From: JADGGM01 sp025449955 | GTDB lineage: Bacteria > Gemmatimonadota > Gemmatimonadetes > Gemmatimonadales > Gemmatimonadaceae | Assembly (NCBI GenBank): GCA_036554285.1 | Contig: DATBNO010000029.1 | Location: forward strand, 68,665-132,664 | Reading direction: 5' to 3' | DNA length: 64,000 nt | Shown here: positions 50,262 to 59,723 of the stretch, piece after piece | Numbering within the stretch: position 1 is the first letter of the stretch | Layout of the letters: each line of letters opens with the position of its first letter | Notes under the pieces: generated by a model | The model's input: only the letters and a program-made list of their open reading frames with translations | Database searches by the model: none | Told to the model about the DNA's origin: nothing | Program-made: the position numbers and the translations under genes

Positions 50262-50537
50262 CGCGGCCTTCCGTTAGGCAGTGTCCCGGGCGCTCAGCGC
50301 TCCCGCGCGCGGTCGAGTACCGGTTCGACGTCGGGGATCGGGGTCCCATCGCAGACCTCGAGATATACGGGCGCATCGGCGCGCGCCGGCGCAGACACTC
50401 AGGCGACGCTCACGCCGACGCTCGCCGCTCGCCGCTCGACCGTGCACGCCGTCGGCAGTAAGTTGGTAGCAGCGGCCGGACCGGCCGGCGCTGCACCATC
50501 CACGATTCGTTCGCATCCGGACTCAAGGAGCCCTCGC

Positions 50538-52670
50538 ATGAAGCCGATGACGGCCGCGCTGTCCTTCGTCCTCGCCGCGGCGCCCGCGCTGGCCGGGCAG
50601 ACGGTGAACACCTCGTTAGGCAACGTGCAGGGCCCGCACCCGTTCAACGTGCGCGACCTCGTGATGATGGATCGCGTGAGCGACCCGCAACTGTCGCCCG
50701 ACGGCCGGTACGCGGCCTTCACCGTGCGCCGCACGGACTATGCCGCCAACCGCGGCATCACCGCGATCTACGTGCAGGAGCTGAGCGGCGGCGCGGCGCC
50801 GGTGCAGGTGGTCGACAAAGCCGCATCGCCCCGTTGGGCGCCGGATGGCCATCACCTCTACTATATGGCCGCGGCCGACGGCGTCGACCAGCTGTGGCGC
50901 GTGGACCTGGCCACCGCCGGCGGACTCGACCTGGCGGGCCACGCGGCACCGGCGCAGGTCAGTCACACACCGCTCGATCTCAACACGTTCAAGGTGTCGC
51001 CGGACGGGTCGCACGTCCTGCTGTCGTACGAGGTGGACACCGATTGCCCAACGCTGGCGTGCACAGCCAAGCGCATCGCCGACCGCGCCGCCGACAAGGC
51101 GAGCGGCACGCTGTACACGCGCCTGTTCGTTAGGCACTGGGACACCTGGTCCACGGGCCGCCGCAATCAGCTCTATGTCGCGGCGATCGACGCCGCCGGC
51201 CAGATTCCGGCCGAGCCGACGCTCTTGAGCCGCGGCATCGACGGCGACGTCCCGAGCAAACCGTTCGGCGACGAGAGCGAATTCTCGTTCTCGCCCGACG
51301 GTAAGACCGTGTACTTCGGCGCGCGCATCGCCGGCACCACCGAACCGTGGTCCACCAACTTCGACGTGTACCGCGTGACCGCCGACGGATCCGCACCGCC
51401 TAACAACCTGACCGCGGCCAACAAGGCATGGGATGCGTATCCCGTGCCGTCGCCCGATGGCAAGACGCTCTACTATCTGGCGATGAAGACGCCGGCGTTC
51501 GAGTCCGACCGGTTCGGCATCATGGCGATGGACCTCGCCACGGGACGCTCGCGCGAGATCGACCCGTCGTGGGACCGGTCGCCGGGCGGCCTCACGATCT
51601 CCGAGGACGGCAAGACGCTCTATGCGACGGCCGACGAGAACGGTGAGCACCCGCTGTTCGCGATCGACGTGACTAACGGAAACGCGACCAAGCTGGCGGG
51701 CGACGGCACGATCGACGCGTACTCGCAGGCGCACGGACACATTCTCTTCGCGCGCGACGATCTCAAACACCCTGCCGACCTCTATACCATCGACGCGCGC
51801 GCGGGCGGACACCCGGACCAAATCACGCACTTCAACGCGACGGACCTCGCGAACGCGAAAGAAGCCGACTGGGAATTCTTCACGTTCACGGGAGCGAACG
51901 GCGAAACCGTGCAGGGCTACGTGGTCAAGCCGGTGGGATACGAGCCGGGCAAGACGTACCCGGTCGCGTTCCTCATCCATGGCGGCCCGCAGGGCGCGTG
52001 GGACAACGGCTGGAGCTACCGCTGGAATCCACAGACGTACGCCGGCCAGGGCTTCGCGGTCGTGGCGATCAACTTCCACGGCTCGACCGGCTACGGGCAA
52101 GCCTTCACCAATTCGATCTCCGGCGACTGGGGCGGCAAACCGCTCGAGGATCTCAAGCTGGGCTGGGCGGCCGCGTTGGCCAAGTACTCGTTCCTCGATG
52201 GCAACCGGGCCTGCGCGTTAGGCGCGAGCTACGGCGGCTACATGACGTACTGGATCGCCGGCGTGTGGAACACGCCGTGGAAGTGCCTGGTCGATCACGA
52301 CGGGGTGTTCGACACGCGCGCGATGTACTACGACACCGAGGAGCTGTGGTTCGAGGAGCGCGAGAACGGCGGAACGCAGTTCGAGCATCCCGAAAACTAC
52401 GAGAAGTTCAACCCGCTCGACCACGTGAAGGATTGGCGGGTGCCGATGCTCGTGGTGCACAGCAATCAGGACTTCCGCATCCCGATCACCCAGGGCATGG
52501 GCGCCTTCACCGCGCTCCAGCGCCGCGGCATACCGAGCGAGTTCCTCACGTTCCCGGACGAAGACCACTGGGTGCTCAAGCCGCACAACAGCGTGATGTG
52601 GCACGACACGGTGAACGCGTGGCTGGCCAAGTGGACGGCCAAGGACGCCGGCCGCACCGCGTCGCGCTAG
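50538..52670 (+). CDS. Exported S9-family prolyl-oligopeptidase-like peptidase
   Basis: 710 residues, ATG 50538 with AAGGAG 7 bases before it. Signal peptide MKPMTAALSFVLAAAPALAGQ. The N-terminal beta-propeller has WD/TolB-like blades (SPDGRYAAFTVRRTDY, FSPDGKTVYFGARIAG, SPDGKTLYYLAM). The C-terminal alpha/beta hydrolase has the nucleophile in LGASYGGYMTYW, the acid in VVHSNQDFRIP and the His in PDEDHWVLK. It cleaves oligopeptides in the periplasm, likely dipeptidyl or acylaminoacyl release. The 276-base gap before it has nothing clear beyond a TTGGTAGC-like sequence. Confidence 0.92.
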   Translation: MKPMTAALSFVLAAAPALAGQTVNTSLGNVQGPHPFNVRDLVMMDRVSDPQLSPDGRYAAFTVRRTDYAANRGITAIYVQELSGGAAPVQVVDKAASPRWAPDGHHLYYMAAADGVDQLWRVDLATAGGLDLAGHAAPAQVSHTPLDLNTFKVSPDGSHVLLSYEVDTDCPTLACTAKRIADRAADKASGTLYTRLFVRHWDTWSTGRRNQLYVAAIDAAGQIPAEPTLLSRGIDGDVPSKPFGDESEFSFSPDGKTVYFGARIAGTTEPWSTNFDVYRVTADGSAPPNNLTAANKAWDAYPVPSPDGKTLYYLAMKTPAFESDRFGIMAMDLATGRSREIDPSWDRSPGGLTISEDGKTLYATADENGEHPLFAIDVTNGNATKLAGDGTIDAYSQAHGHILFARDDLKHPADLYTIDARAGGHPDQITHFNATDLANAKEADWEFFTFTGANGETVQGYVVKPVGYEPGKTYPVAFLIHGGPQGAWDNGWSYRWNPQTYAGQGFAVVAINFHGSTGYGQAFTNSISGDWGGKPLEDLKLGWAAALAKYSFLDGNRACALGASYGGYMTYWIAGVWNTPWKCLVDHDGVFDTRAMYYDTEELWFEERENGGTQFEHPENYEKFNPLDHVKDWRVPMLVVHSNQDFRIPITQGMGAFTALQRRGIPSEFLTFPDEDHWVLKPHNSVMWHDTVNAWLAKWTAKDAGRTASR

Positions 52671-52787
52671 CGCCCTACTCAGTTAGGCACACCGCGCGCG
52701 GGCCCGGGCGTGTGATGTCGTCATGATGTCCCACGGTACCGCGCGACACCATCGCCCGGCGACACGCACGGGCCCACCAATGCGCCG

Positions 52788-53498
52788 CTACGATTTGCCT
52801 AACAGAGCGCCGAGGGCGTCGAGCCGCCCGGACCAGTACTGTTTGAGACTATCGGCGGTGTCGCGGTCCGGCAACTTGGGATGCGACAGCGCCACCGAGC
52901 TCTTGGATGCGCCCTTGGAAAAGAAACCGACGGCAATGATGTTGCCGTCCGGCCATCCCAGGCGGAGGGATTTGGGGGCGGTCGCGGTACGAACGGTCGC
53001 CGGCTCGTCGAGCCACTTCCGGCGTCGCGCCGCATCGAACCACGCCTCGAAGAGCGTCGACACCGGCACATCGAAGGTGCGCGACTTGGTCGCCTCGTAC
53101 GAGCCGTCGCGCCGTTGGCCGCGCGCGCGCAGTCCCTTGATCCGCTCGTAGCCGACGGTCACCATCTGCGACCACCAGTCCGGCACCTTGTACTTCACAT
53201 TGACTAACGCCACGATCTCGCGGTGCGACATCTCCGCGGCGCCGCGCCGGTCGAGTGCGTGCACCCACCGTTCCCAGGTACAGCCCGTATGCTTCTTGAC
53301 CGCCGCGTCGCTCAATCCGGCACGAGCGGCGAGCGATGCGGACGGCGGCGCGGCACCGCGCGCGGACGACGCACGGGTCGCAGCGTTAGGCGATTGACGT
53401 TTGGATTTGACGATCTGCGCGCGGGCGGCGGTGTACGCTTCACCCGTCTTGCGCATGCGAGCACGAACGAGGCGCTTGAGATCCTTGTTACTCGGCAT
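52788..53498 (-). CDS. DUF4287 plus SRPBCC/AHSA1-like protein
   Basis: 236 residues from ATG 53498. A basic ~45-residue N-terminus (NKDLKRLVRARMRKTGEAYTAARAQI) precedes the DUF4287 module (AVKKHTGCTWERWVHALDRRGAAEMSHREIVALVNVKYKVPDWWSQMVTVGYERIKGLRARGQ). An SRPBCC/AHSA1-like domain ends it (RTFDVPVSTLFEAWFDAARRRKWLDEPATVRTAT). The usual DUF4287 role is unknown. The basic start is reminiscent of a DNA-binding segment. Confidence 0.8.
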   Translation of the reverse strand: MPSNKDLKRLVRARMRKTGEAYTAARAQIVKSKRQSPNAATRASSARGAAPPSASLAARAGLSDAAVKKHTGCTWERWVHALDRRGAAEMSHREIVALVNVKYKVPDWWSQMVTVGYERIKGLRARGQRRDGSYEATKSRTFDVPVSTLFEAWFDAARRRKWLDEPATVRTATAPKSLRLGWPDGNIIAVGFFSKGASKSSVALSHPKLPDRDTADSLKQYWSGRLDALGALLGKS

Positions 53499-53876
53499 GG
53501 TCACGACTCCTTTGGGTACACCACGGGCCGCTCCCCAGCAGTGCACGTGGTGACGCAAAGGACGACCATACGAATCCGGGAGTGTGCCCCCCTTTGCCTC
53601 GCGGAAGACCCGGCTGGGGCGGAGTCTCGAGAGGTTGGGCGTGGATCGGCGCCGCCGAATACAATGCGGCGGATCGATTGTGCGGTCAAGTGCTGGAACG
53701 GCCCGGTGCCGGTGCGCATGGCGGGCGGACACGCGAGTACGAAACCGCCCTAAAGCCGAGCGATCCTCAGGTATCCGTGCAGTTATCCGTTCAATCCGCG
53801 TCTGCAAAGCGAGGAAGCTCGCCACGCGGGACCAGTCGTTCGCGCCAGGATGGTCGGAAGCGCGATGCGCGCGACG
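53499..53876. other. Gene-free stretch between two minus-strand genes
   Basis: 378 bases. No ORF with a credible start or codon usage stands out on either strand; short reading frames are out of keeping with neighbours. No strong hairpin-T terminator or palindrome seen. It probably holds the promoter of the DUF4287 gene. Confidence 0.4.
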
Positions 53877-54641
53877 TCATTGCGCGGCCATCGCAGTGTT
53901 GCCGGAGAGCGTCCGTCGCGCCAATGCGAGGCGGGCACGCAGGCCAGGAACGGCGCTCGCCGTCGCGGGATTCCGCGCGAGCTTGCCGAGTGCGTCGTCC
54001 ACCGCGTCCAGTCCCAGGTTTGCACCGAGGCGCGTCGACGCTTGGCGCCAGGCGCTCTTGAACGCCGGGTCCGACTGGAGCTCCGTCTCGCCTAACGACT
54101 GCGCCTTGCCGATGACGTCGGACAGGGCCGTGATCGCCCGCTGCGCACCGGCGCCCGATGAGAAGGTGCGCGGGTTCCCGACCGCCTGGAGCTCCGGCAT
54201 GCTCTCGACGAACCGATGCATGGCGGCGGCTTGCTCCGCGTTGCGTGGGTTGTTGGAGTGCATGAGCGCCTGCGCTGCGCCCATCATCGCGAATGGCGCC
54301 GTGGCGGCGCGGGTCAGCACCGGCGTTCCGGAGACGACCCCCGTGAGTGGAAGCACGCCGAGTCCCACACCGCCAAGGATGTGCACCAGGTGCAGCACTT
54401 TGCCCTCGATGCCGAACGCGATGTGCGACACGTCGCGCAGCGGCGCGAACCCGAACACCGCGGCGCCGACGAGACTCGCCATCGATGCAGTCGACTGCCC
54501 CTCGATCTTGAAATGTTGGTACGCGCCGAGACATAAGATGGCGACGACCACGAGCCCAACGTGCAGGAGCACGCGCAGCGCGACGGAGCGCATGGTTGCT
54601 CGACGTGCGGGCTGCTGCTCAATGGCTTGGGGGTTCAGCAC
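53877..54641 (-). CDS. Membrane protein of unknown function
   Basis: 254 residues from GTG 54641; a later ATG (MRSVALRVL) is possible. Three hydrophobic segments are visible near the start (LRVLLHVGLVVVAILCLGAY; ASMASLVGAAVFGFAPL; VHILGGVGLGVLPLTGVV), then a ~150-residue soluble helical part rich in Ala and Arg, ending in LARRTLSGNTAMAAQ. No family recognised. The next gene is a hydrolase on the same strand ~100 bases downstream. Confidence 0.55.
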   Translation of the reverse strand: MLNPQAIEQQPARRATMRSVALRVLLHVGLVVVAILCLGAYQHFKIEGQSTASMASLVGAAVFGFAPLRDVSHIAFGIEGKVLHLVHILGGVGLGVLPLTGVVSGTPVLTRAATAPFAMMGAAQALMHSNNPRNAEQAAAMHRFVESMPELQAVGNPRTFSSGAGAQRAITALSDVIGKAQSLGETELQSDPAFKSAWRQASTRLGANLGLDAVDDALGKLARNPATASAVPGLRARLALARRTLSGNTAMAAQ

Positions 54642-54738
54642 ACAACGCTCCTCGCGAGCCGGATCGGATGAGCATGCGCAGTGCCGGCAAGACGGTCAAG
54701 GTGCACGGGTGGTCGCGCGCAGCGATCTGACCCGCTGC

Positions 54739-56709
54739 TTACCGATCGCCGGCCACGACGGGCAGCTCGACGAAGCTCGCGTGTCCCGGCTCGTGGAAAA
54801 TCCGCTGCTCGGCCTTCTTGAAGTCGCCCGGTTTCGCCCAGAAAATGTTGGGCACGAAGGTCTGCGGGTTGCGGTCATAGAGCGGGAACCAGCTGGATTG
54901 GATCTGCACCATGATCCGGTGGCCGGGCAGGAAGACGTGATTCGTCGTCGGCAGCTCGAACCTGTACACGAGCGGCTCGTTAGGCGTGATCGCTTTCGGG
55001 TCCGAGAAGCTCGCGCGATAGCGGCCGCGGAAAATATCCATCGACACCGCGAGCTCGTAGCCGCCCATCGCCGGGTCATCGCCCACTTCGTCGGGGTAGA
55101 CGTCGATCACCTTCACCACCCAGTCGGCATCGGTCCCGGTGGTGGACGCGATGAGGTTGGCCACCGGCTGTCCGCTGATCTTGACGGGTTCCGTTAGGAC
55201 AGCAGTTTGGTACGACAACACGTCGGTGCGGCCGCCGAACTCGCGCTGGTCGTCCACCAGCCACTGCACCCAGGTGAGCGGGTAGGTGTAGCCGACCGGC
55301 TGGATGGGCCGCACGCGGAACGGGACGGGCTTGGCGGGATCCGAGATGTACGAATCGAACGCGGCATCGGGCGCGGTCGATGCCGGCGCATCGAAGCTCG
55401 CCGTTAGGCCGGCGCCGAGGTAGAGCGGCGTGGGTTTGATGGTGCAGGAGCCCTCGCAGCCGGCGGGCCAGGCGCGCAGGCGCTCCCAGCGGTTGGTGCC
55501 GGTTTCGTACGCGCTCACCGGCGCCACGTCCATGGGAGGCGCGCCGTCCTTGAGGTAGTGCGCGAGGAACGGGCCGAGGATGTTGCGCTGGAAGTACTCC
55601 GAGCTGTTCGCCTGGAAATCGATGGCGCCCAACGAGCTGCCGTTCTCGATTTCCTGGCCGTGGTGCCACGGCCCGATGACGAGATAGACTTTGTTGGACG
55701 CGTCCTTGGGCTTGATGGCCTTGTAGACGGCGATCGCCCCATAGATGTCTTCCTGATCCCAGAGACTGTGGACGAGCATCGTCGGAACGCTGATCGGTTG
55801 GGCGGCGAGAATCTTGTCCATGGCCTGCTCTTGCCACCACGCGTCGTAGCTCGGATGTGCGAGGATCTTATTCCAGAATCCGACTTGCTCGAGGCCGTGC
55901 CGTTTGCCTAACTCACCGGCCGAGCCGGACTGCATGTAGACATCGTAGTCGTCGAAGTGATCGGTCCACCACTTGGCGCTGTTGTCGCGCGTCGCTTCCT
56001 GCTCGAGGATGTACGGCATGTTCTGCTCGCGGAACGCGCCGTTGTGGAACCAGTCGTCGCCCATCCAGCCGTCCACCATCGGATTCATGGGCACCGACAC
56101 CTTGAGCGCGGGATGCGGGTGCACCAATCCCATGAGCGGCTCGAACCCATCGTAGGAAATGCCAAGCTCGCCGACGTTGCCGTTCGTTTCGGGGACGTGC
56201 TTGATGAGCCAGTCGATGGTGTCATAGGTATCCGTCGACTCGTCCACCGTGGTGGGATTGAGCGGCCCGACTAACGGACGGTTCATCACGTAATCGCCCT
56301 CGGACCCGTACTTGCCGCGGATGTCCTGCACCACGCGGATGTATCCGCCGGGGATGATCACCTGGAGCGCGTTGTCGTAGCCGTTGAGCTCCGGCGCCAA
56401 GTGCGCGCTCTGCGCATACGAGGTGGTCGCGGTCGCGTCGTAGGGCGTGCGCGTGAGCAGGATCGGCGCCCGGTGCGCGCCTTTGGGCACGAGGATCACC
56501 GTGTGCAATTTCACGCCGTCCCGCATCGGGATCATCACGTCGCGGCGCTCGTAGTCGAACGTGGACGTGGCGGGCGTGAACTTGGCCGGCGTCTCGCTGG
56601 GCAGCGTCGTGGCTTGCGCCGCGAGGCGTCCCAACGGGACTACCGCCGCCACGAGGGCACAGGCGAGGGCGGCGCGGCCGACCGCGTTAGGCAGAGAAAA
56701 CGATGACAT
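54739..56709 (-). CDS. Exported CocE/NonD-family hydrolase (X-Pro dipeptidyl-peptidase-like)
   Basis: 656 residues with a signal peptide (SLPNAVGRAALACALVAAVVPLGRLAAQA). CocE/NonD features: MRDGVKLHTVILVPKG, the nucleophile Ser in GELGISYDGFEPLMG (GxSYxG), the acid in LVHSLWDQEDIYG and the His in IGPWHHGQ. The C-terminal beta-sandwich follows (VRPIQPVGYTYPLTWVQWL... VMVQIQSSWFPLYDRNP). Members hydrolyse acyl-proline peptides, cephalosporin esters or related esters. The substrate here is unknown. Confidence 0.9.
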   Translation of the reverse strand: MSSFSLPNAVGRAALACALVAAVVPLGRLAAQATTLPSETPAKFTPATSTFDYERRDVMIPMRDGVKLHTVILVPKGAHRAPILLTRTPYDATATTSYAQSAHLAPELNGYDNALQVIIPGGYIRVVQDIRGKYGSEGDYVMNRPLVGPLNPTTVDESTDTYDTIDWLIKHVPETNGNVGELGISYDGFEPLMGLVHPHPALKVSVPMNPMVDGWMGDDWFHNGAFREQNMPYILEQEATRDNSAKWWTDHFDDYDVYMQSGSAGELGKRHGLEQVGFWNKILAHPSYDAWWQEQAMDKILAAQPISVPTMLVHSLWDQEDIYGAIAVYKAIKPKDASNKVYLVIGPWHHGQEIENGSSLGAIDFQANSSEYFQRNILGPFLAHYLKDGAPPMDVAPVSAYETGTNRWERLRAWPAGCEGSCTIKPTPLYLGAGLTASFDAPASTAPDAAFDSYISDPAKPVPFRVRPIQPVGYTYPLTWVQWLVDDQREFGGRTDVLSYQTAVLTEPVKISGQPVANLIASTTGTDADWVVKVIDVYPDEVGDDPAMGGYELAVSMDIFRGRYRASFSDPKAITPNEPLVYRFELPTTNHVFLPGHRIMVQIQSSWFPLYDRNPQTFVPNIFWAKPGDFKKAEQRIFHEPGHASFVELPVVAGDR

Positions 56710-56778
56710 GGGATCCCCGGATGGTGCAGCGCGGTCGTGACGGGCCGCGACGGTCGAGCATCAGTGGTCGAGCAGCAA

Positions 56779-57057
56779 CTATCGGTCGGGCATCAGCGCT
56801 TCGTGCCACTCCCGAATCGTCCAGCGCGCGACGATGCCGTTGGTCACGAACGGATCGGCGCGCACGAACTCCTCGGCGGCGGCGCGGGTCGAGAACACGC
56901 CCATCGCGCCGCCCGCCGGCGCGTCGGTGAACGGTCCAATGAGCAGCAGCCGGTTGTCGGCCTGGAACACGCGCCATAGCTCGCGATGCGCGGCAATGTG
57001 CAGCGGGACTTTTTGCAGAAAGTCGGGGGTCGATTCGTACATCACCACGTATTTCAT
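56779..57057 (-). CDS. YciI-family protein
   Basis: 92 residues from ATG 57057. KYVVMYESTPDFLQKVPLHIAAHRELWRVFQADNRLLLIGPFTD and the end FVRADPFVTNGIVARWTIREWHEAL match the YciI ferredoxin-like fold with the conserved His and Asp. Proposed roles are as small dehydrogenase-like or regulatory enzymes; unproven. It is monocistronic. Confidence 0.85.
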   Translation of the reverse strand: MKYVVMYESTPDFLQKVPLHIAAHRELWRVFQADNRLLLIGPFTDAPAGGAMGVFSTRAAAEEFVRADPFVTNGIVARWTIREWHEALMPDR

Positions 57058-57201
57058 TCCAGGCTCCCGCGATTGCATCGCGCGTCTCGCATCGTCGTTT
57101 CGGGCAGAGTGGCGTGGGAGAGAGGGCGACGTGTGGTGCTGAAAGAGGCGCCGGGAATCGCGGCGGCGCAAGACGGGCTACAGGAGAAGTGCGGCGCGGA
57201 T

Positions 57202-58800
57202 TTACGTGCTGTCCATTGTGCGCATGGCCACGATTTCCGGGATCGGCGTACCTTGGGCATCGGGCAGGGCCACGCCAAGCAACGCGGCGAAGGTGGGTGC
57301 CAGGTCGAGCAGCGATGGCTCTCGGTCCAGTCGGCCCGCGCGCAGCGCAGGGCCCGCGGCCACGAACCATCCGCCGGGGCGATGTTCCCCGCTGCGCCCG
57401 TAGTCGTTCGCCCCTTCAACGGTCCCGACGCGCGGCGATCGCGCGATCACCCGCGCGCCCGTTCCGCCTAACGCAAGGCTGCCCGCTGCCGTGCGCTCGC
57501 TCCATTCGACGAGCAGATCGGGAAGGTCGTCGAGGTGGTCGCCCTGGTACAGATCGCGCGTGCGCACGACGCGCGAGACGAGCGGCGCGCCGGTCGTCTC
57601 GTCCACGATCGCGAGCAGGTCCGCTTCGAGCCGGTCGACGAAGCGCGCCGCGTCGTCGCCGGGCGCGAGAATGCCGCGGGGCTCGCGACCGGCCAGGTTG
57701 AGCCGGATGCCGCTCACGGCCAGCCCGTTAGGCACCGGGAAGCAGCGGCTCAACGCGGGCACGACGCCGACGGAGCGTGCCCGCCCCGCCCGCCTTGCGT
57801 TAGGCTGCCGAGTGCGCGACCGGATGGCGGACAGCGGCGCGCGCGCCGCCGCCGGCACCGCATGCCACGCGGCGGCCGCCAGGCCGGAGGCCCGGTCGCG
57901 CATCGTCGGCGCGGGCACCGCGGCCACGCCTAACGCGACCAGCACGTCGCGCAGCAGGAAATGCGCGCCGTACCGGTGCGACATGCCGTGCGCGGTGAAC
58001 ACGATGCACGGCACGTCGCCGGCCGCGGCGACGATCTCCCCGATCCCGCGATCGATGGCGCGATACACCGAGCGCATCGGATTGCCGGCAACCGCCAGCA
58101 TCGCGCGGTCGTGAGCCGGATGACCGGTGTCGTGCAGGTGCCAGCACTGATGCCCAACGCAGTGCGACTCGCTGAACACCTGCATGAAGAGATCCCAGCC
58201 GCCGCGCTGCAAGAGCTCCACCGTCCACGCCGTCTTGCGACGCACGCCCGCTTCGAGCGCCAGGACGAGCTCGCGGTAGTCTCGTGCGCCGTGCCGGTCG
58301 GCGTCGCACGAGGCACCTGCCGGATGCCGGCCCCAGTTCGTTGCGATCCACGAGGCCAGCTCGGGCGGCGTGGTCGAGAATCCGAAGAAGGCATCGTGAG
58401 CGCCCCACTCGACCACCTGGATGCCATTCAGTCCTTCGCGCTCCGGCGGCGCGAGCGGGACATCGAGCAGCGCGACGCGCTTCCCGGCGCGGGTGAGCGC
58501 GCGCCAGAACGGCTCGCGCTCGACGAGGGCGCCGCGGGTGCGATCGGCGATGCGATAGGTGCCCGGGACCAACTGCATCTGATAGTGGAAGCCATGCTGC
58601 GCCGGATTCGTACCGGTGAACAGCGACGGCCACGTGGATCCCACGAAAAAGCCTTCGAGCCCGCGGGTGCGTCCGGCCAGGCCGCGTGCGGCGAGCGCGG
58701 CCAAGTTAGGCAACGTGCCGTCGGCGATAAATTTGTCGAGCAGGTCAGGGCTCGCGGCGTCGAGGCATATCACCAGGAGGCGAGTGTGGCCGTCGGTCAT
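57202..58800 (-). CDS. Alkaline-phosphatase-superfamily phosphodiesterase/pyrophosphatase
   Basis: 532 residues. The metal ligand and nucleophile region is VICLDAASPDLLDKFIADGTLPNLAALAARG and FFVGSTWPSLFTGTNPAQHGFHY. Later metal ligands appear in SESHCVGHQCWHLHD and VFTAHGMSHRYG, and EHRPGGWFVAAGP near the end. This is the type I phosphodiesterase/nucleotide pyrophosphatase pattern. ATG 58800 overlaps the end of the glycosyltransferase gene (ATGA), so the two are translationally coupled. A role in lipid- or sugar-phosphate modification is likely but unproven; no signal peptide is seen, which is unusual for the family. Confidence 0.8.
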   Translation of the reverse strand: MTDGHTRLLVICLDAASPDLLDKFIADGTLPNLAALAARGLAGRTRGLEGFFVGSTWPSLFTGTNPAQHGFHYQMQLVPGTYRIADRTRGALVEREPFWRALTRAGKRVALLDVPLAPPEREGLNGIQVVEWGAHDAFFGFSTTPPELASWIATNWGRHPAGASCDADRHGARDYRELVLALEAGVRRKTAWTVELLQRGGWDLFMQVFSESHCVGHQCWHLHDTGHPAHDRAMLAVAGNPMRSVYRAIDRGIGEIVAAAGDVPCIVFTAHGMSHRYGAHFLLRDVLVALGVAAVPAPTMRDRASGLAAAAWHAVPAAARAPLSAIRSRTRQPNARRAGRARSVGVVPALSRCFPVPNGLAVSGIRLNLAGREPRGILAPGDDAARFVDRLEADLLAIVDETTGAPLVSRVVRTRDLYQGDHLDDLPDLLVEWSERTAAGSLALGGTGARVIARSPRVGTVEGANDYGRSGEHRPGGWFVAAGPALRAGRLDREPSLLDLAPTFAALLGVALPDAQGTPIPEIVAMRTMDST

Positions 58801-59696
58801 CGGAGGCGCCCGAGCGTATCGCGCACGAGATGGCGCATGAAGGGCGCGTACCGCCATCCCGACCGCTCGAGCACGCTCCGCACATGCCAACGCCAGGCCG
58901 CGCCTAACGCACCGACCTCGCGCTCGTGATTCGCGGCCGCGTGGTACGCGCCGGCGATGCGCGCGCGGAGCGTCCGCCGCACATCGTGGGGCAAGGGCAG
59001 CGCGATGATCCGGCGCAGCGCCGCGACCTGCCCCAGTACGTATGCGCGCGAGCTCGACTCGGCGCCCGGACTGCCGACCGTGTAGATGACGCTCGGCGCG
59101 TCGAGCCAGACGATCCGATGTTCGGAGGCGAGACGGAGTCCCAGGTACGTGCACTCGAGAAAGTCGGGCATTGCGTCGAACACATCGGCGCCGACGTGGT
59201 CGGAGCGGCACAGCCACGATCCGGGCAGCAGCCAGTTGTGCGCCAACATGGCGCGCATCGGATCGGCCGACACGTTCTCGTGCGGCAACACGTGCAACGC
59301 GTCGTCGGAGCCGGTGCGCCGCCAGCCGTTGGTCACCACGGCCGCGCAGTCGGGGTGCTCGTCGAGCGCGCGCAGGCGGAGCGATAGTGCGTTAGGCACG
59401 AGCAGGTCGTCGTCGTCCAGCGCCGTGAACCACGGCGTGTTCACCATCGCGCGCCCAGTGGAGAGCGCGGCGGGGAGGCTGGCCGTTTCACGCACCACCA
59501 GCGTGACGCGCGGATCGCCGCGCAGTGCGCACTCCACGACGGGATCGCGGCGCGGACCGTTGAGCACCACGATCAGTACCGGCCGCACGTCGCATTGGCC
59601 CCACGCGCTGTCGATCGCGGCCGCGAGCGACGCGGCGCGTTCGCGAAGACCGCGCGTCGGGATGATAATTGTGACAGCCGGATCGGTCGGAGCCAC
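58797..59696 (-). CDS. Family 2 glycosyltransferase
   Basis: 299 residues, GT-A fold: VTIIIPTRGLRERAASLAAAIDSAW, GDPRVTLVVRE, and the metal-binding DDDD in WFTALDDDDLLVPNAL (the family's DxD). The C-terminal ~100 residues are less typical (LRRIIALPLPHDVRRTLRARIAGAYH...). It transfers an activated sugar, likely to a surface glycan or lipid. It heads a pair with the phosphodiesterase gene (4-base overlap) and is divergent from the GMC-like oxidoreductase, 27 bases apart, so the three may be co-regulated. Confidence 0.88.
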   Translation of the reverse strand: MAPTDPAVTIIIPTRGLRERAASLAAAIDSAWGQCDVRPVLIVVLNGPRRDPVVECALRGDPRVTLVVRETASLPAALSTGRAMVNTPWFTALDDDDLLVPNALSLRLRALDEHPDCAAVVTNGWRRTGSDDALHVLPHENVSADPMRAMLAHNWLLPGSWLCRSDHVGADVFDAMPDFLECTYLGLRLASEHRIVWLDAPSVIYTVGSPGAESSSRAYVLGQVAALRRIIALPLPHDVRRTLRARIAGAYHAAANHEREVGALGAAWRWHVRSVLERSGWRYAPFMRHLVRDTLGRLR

Positions 59697-59723
59697 GATT
59701 CATGACCGCTTTGAGGAGACGAC

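Noticed and set aside
53584..55197. A 537-codon plus-strand frame
   Set aside because: It runs antisense through two credible minus-strand genes and has no recognisable domain.
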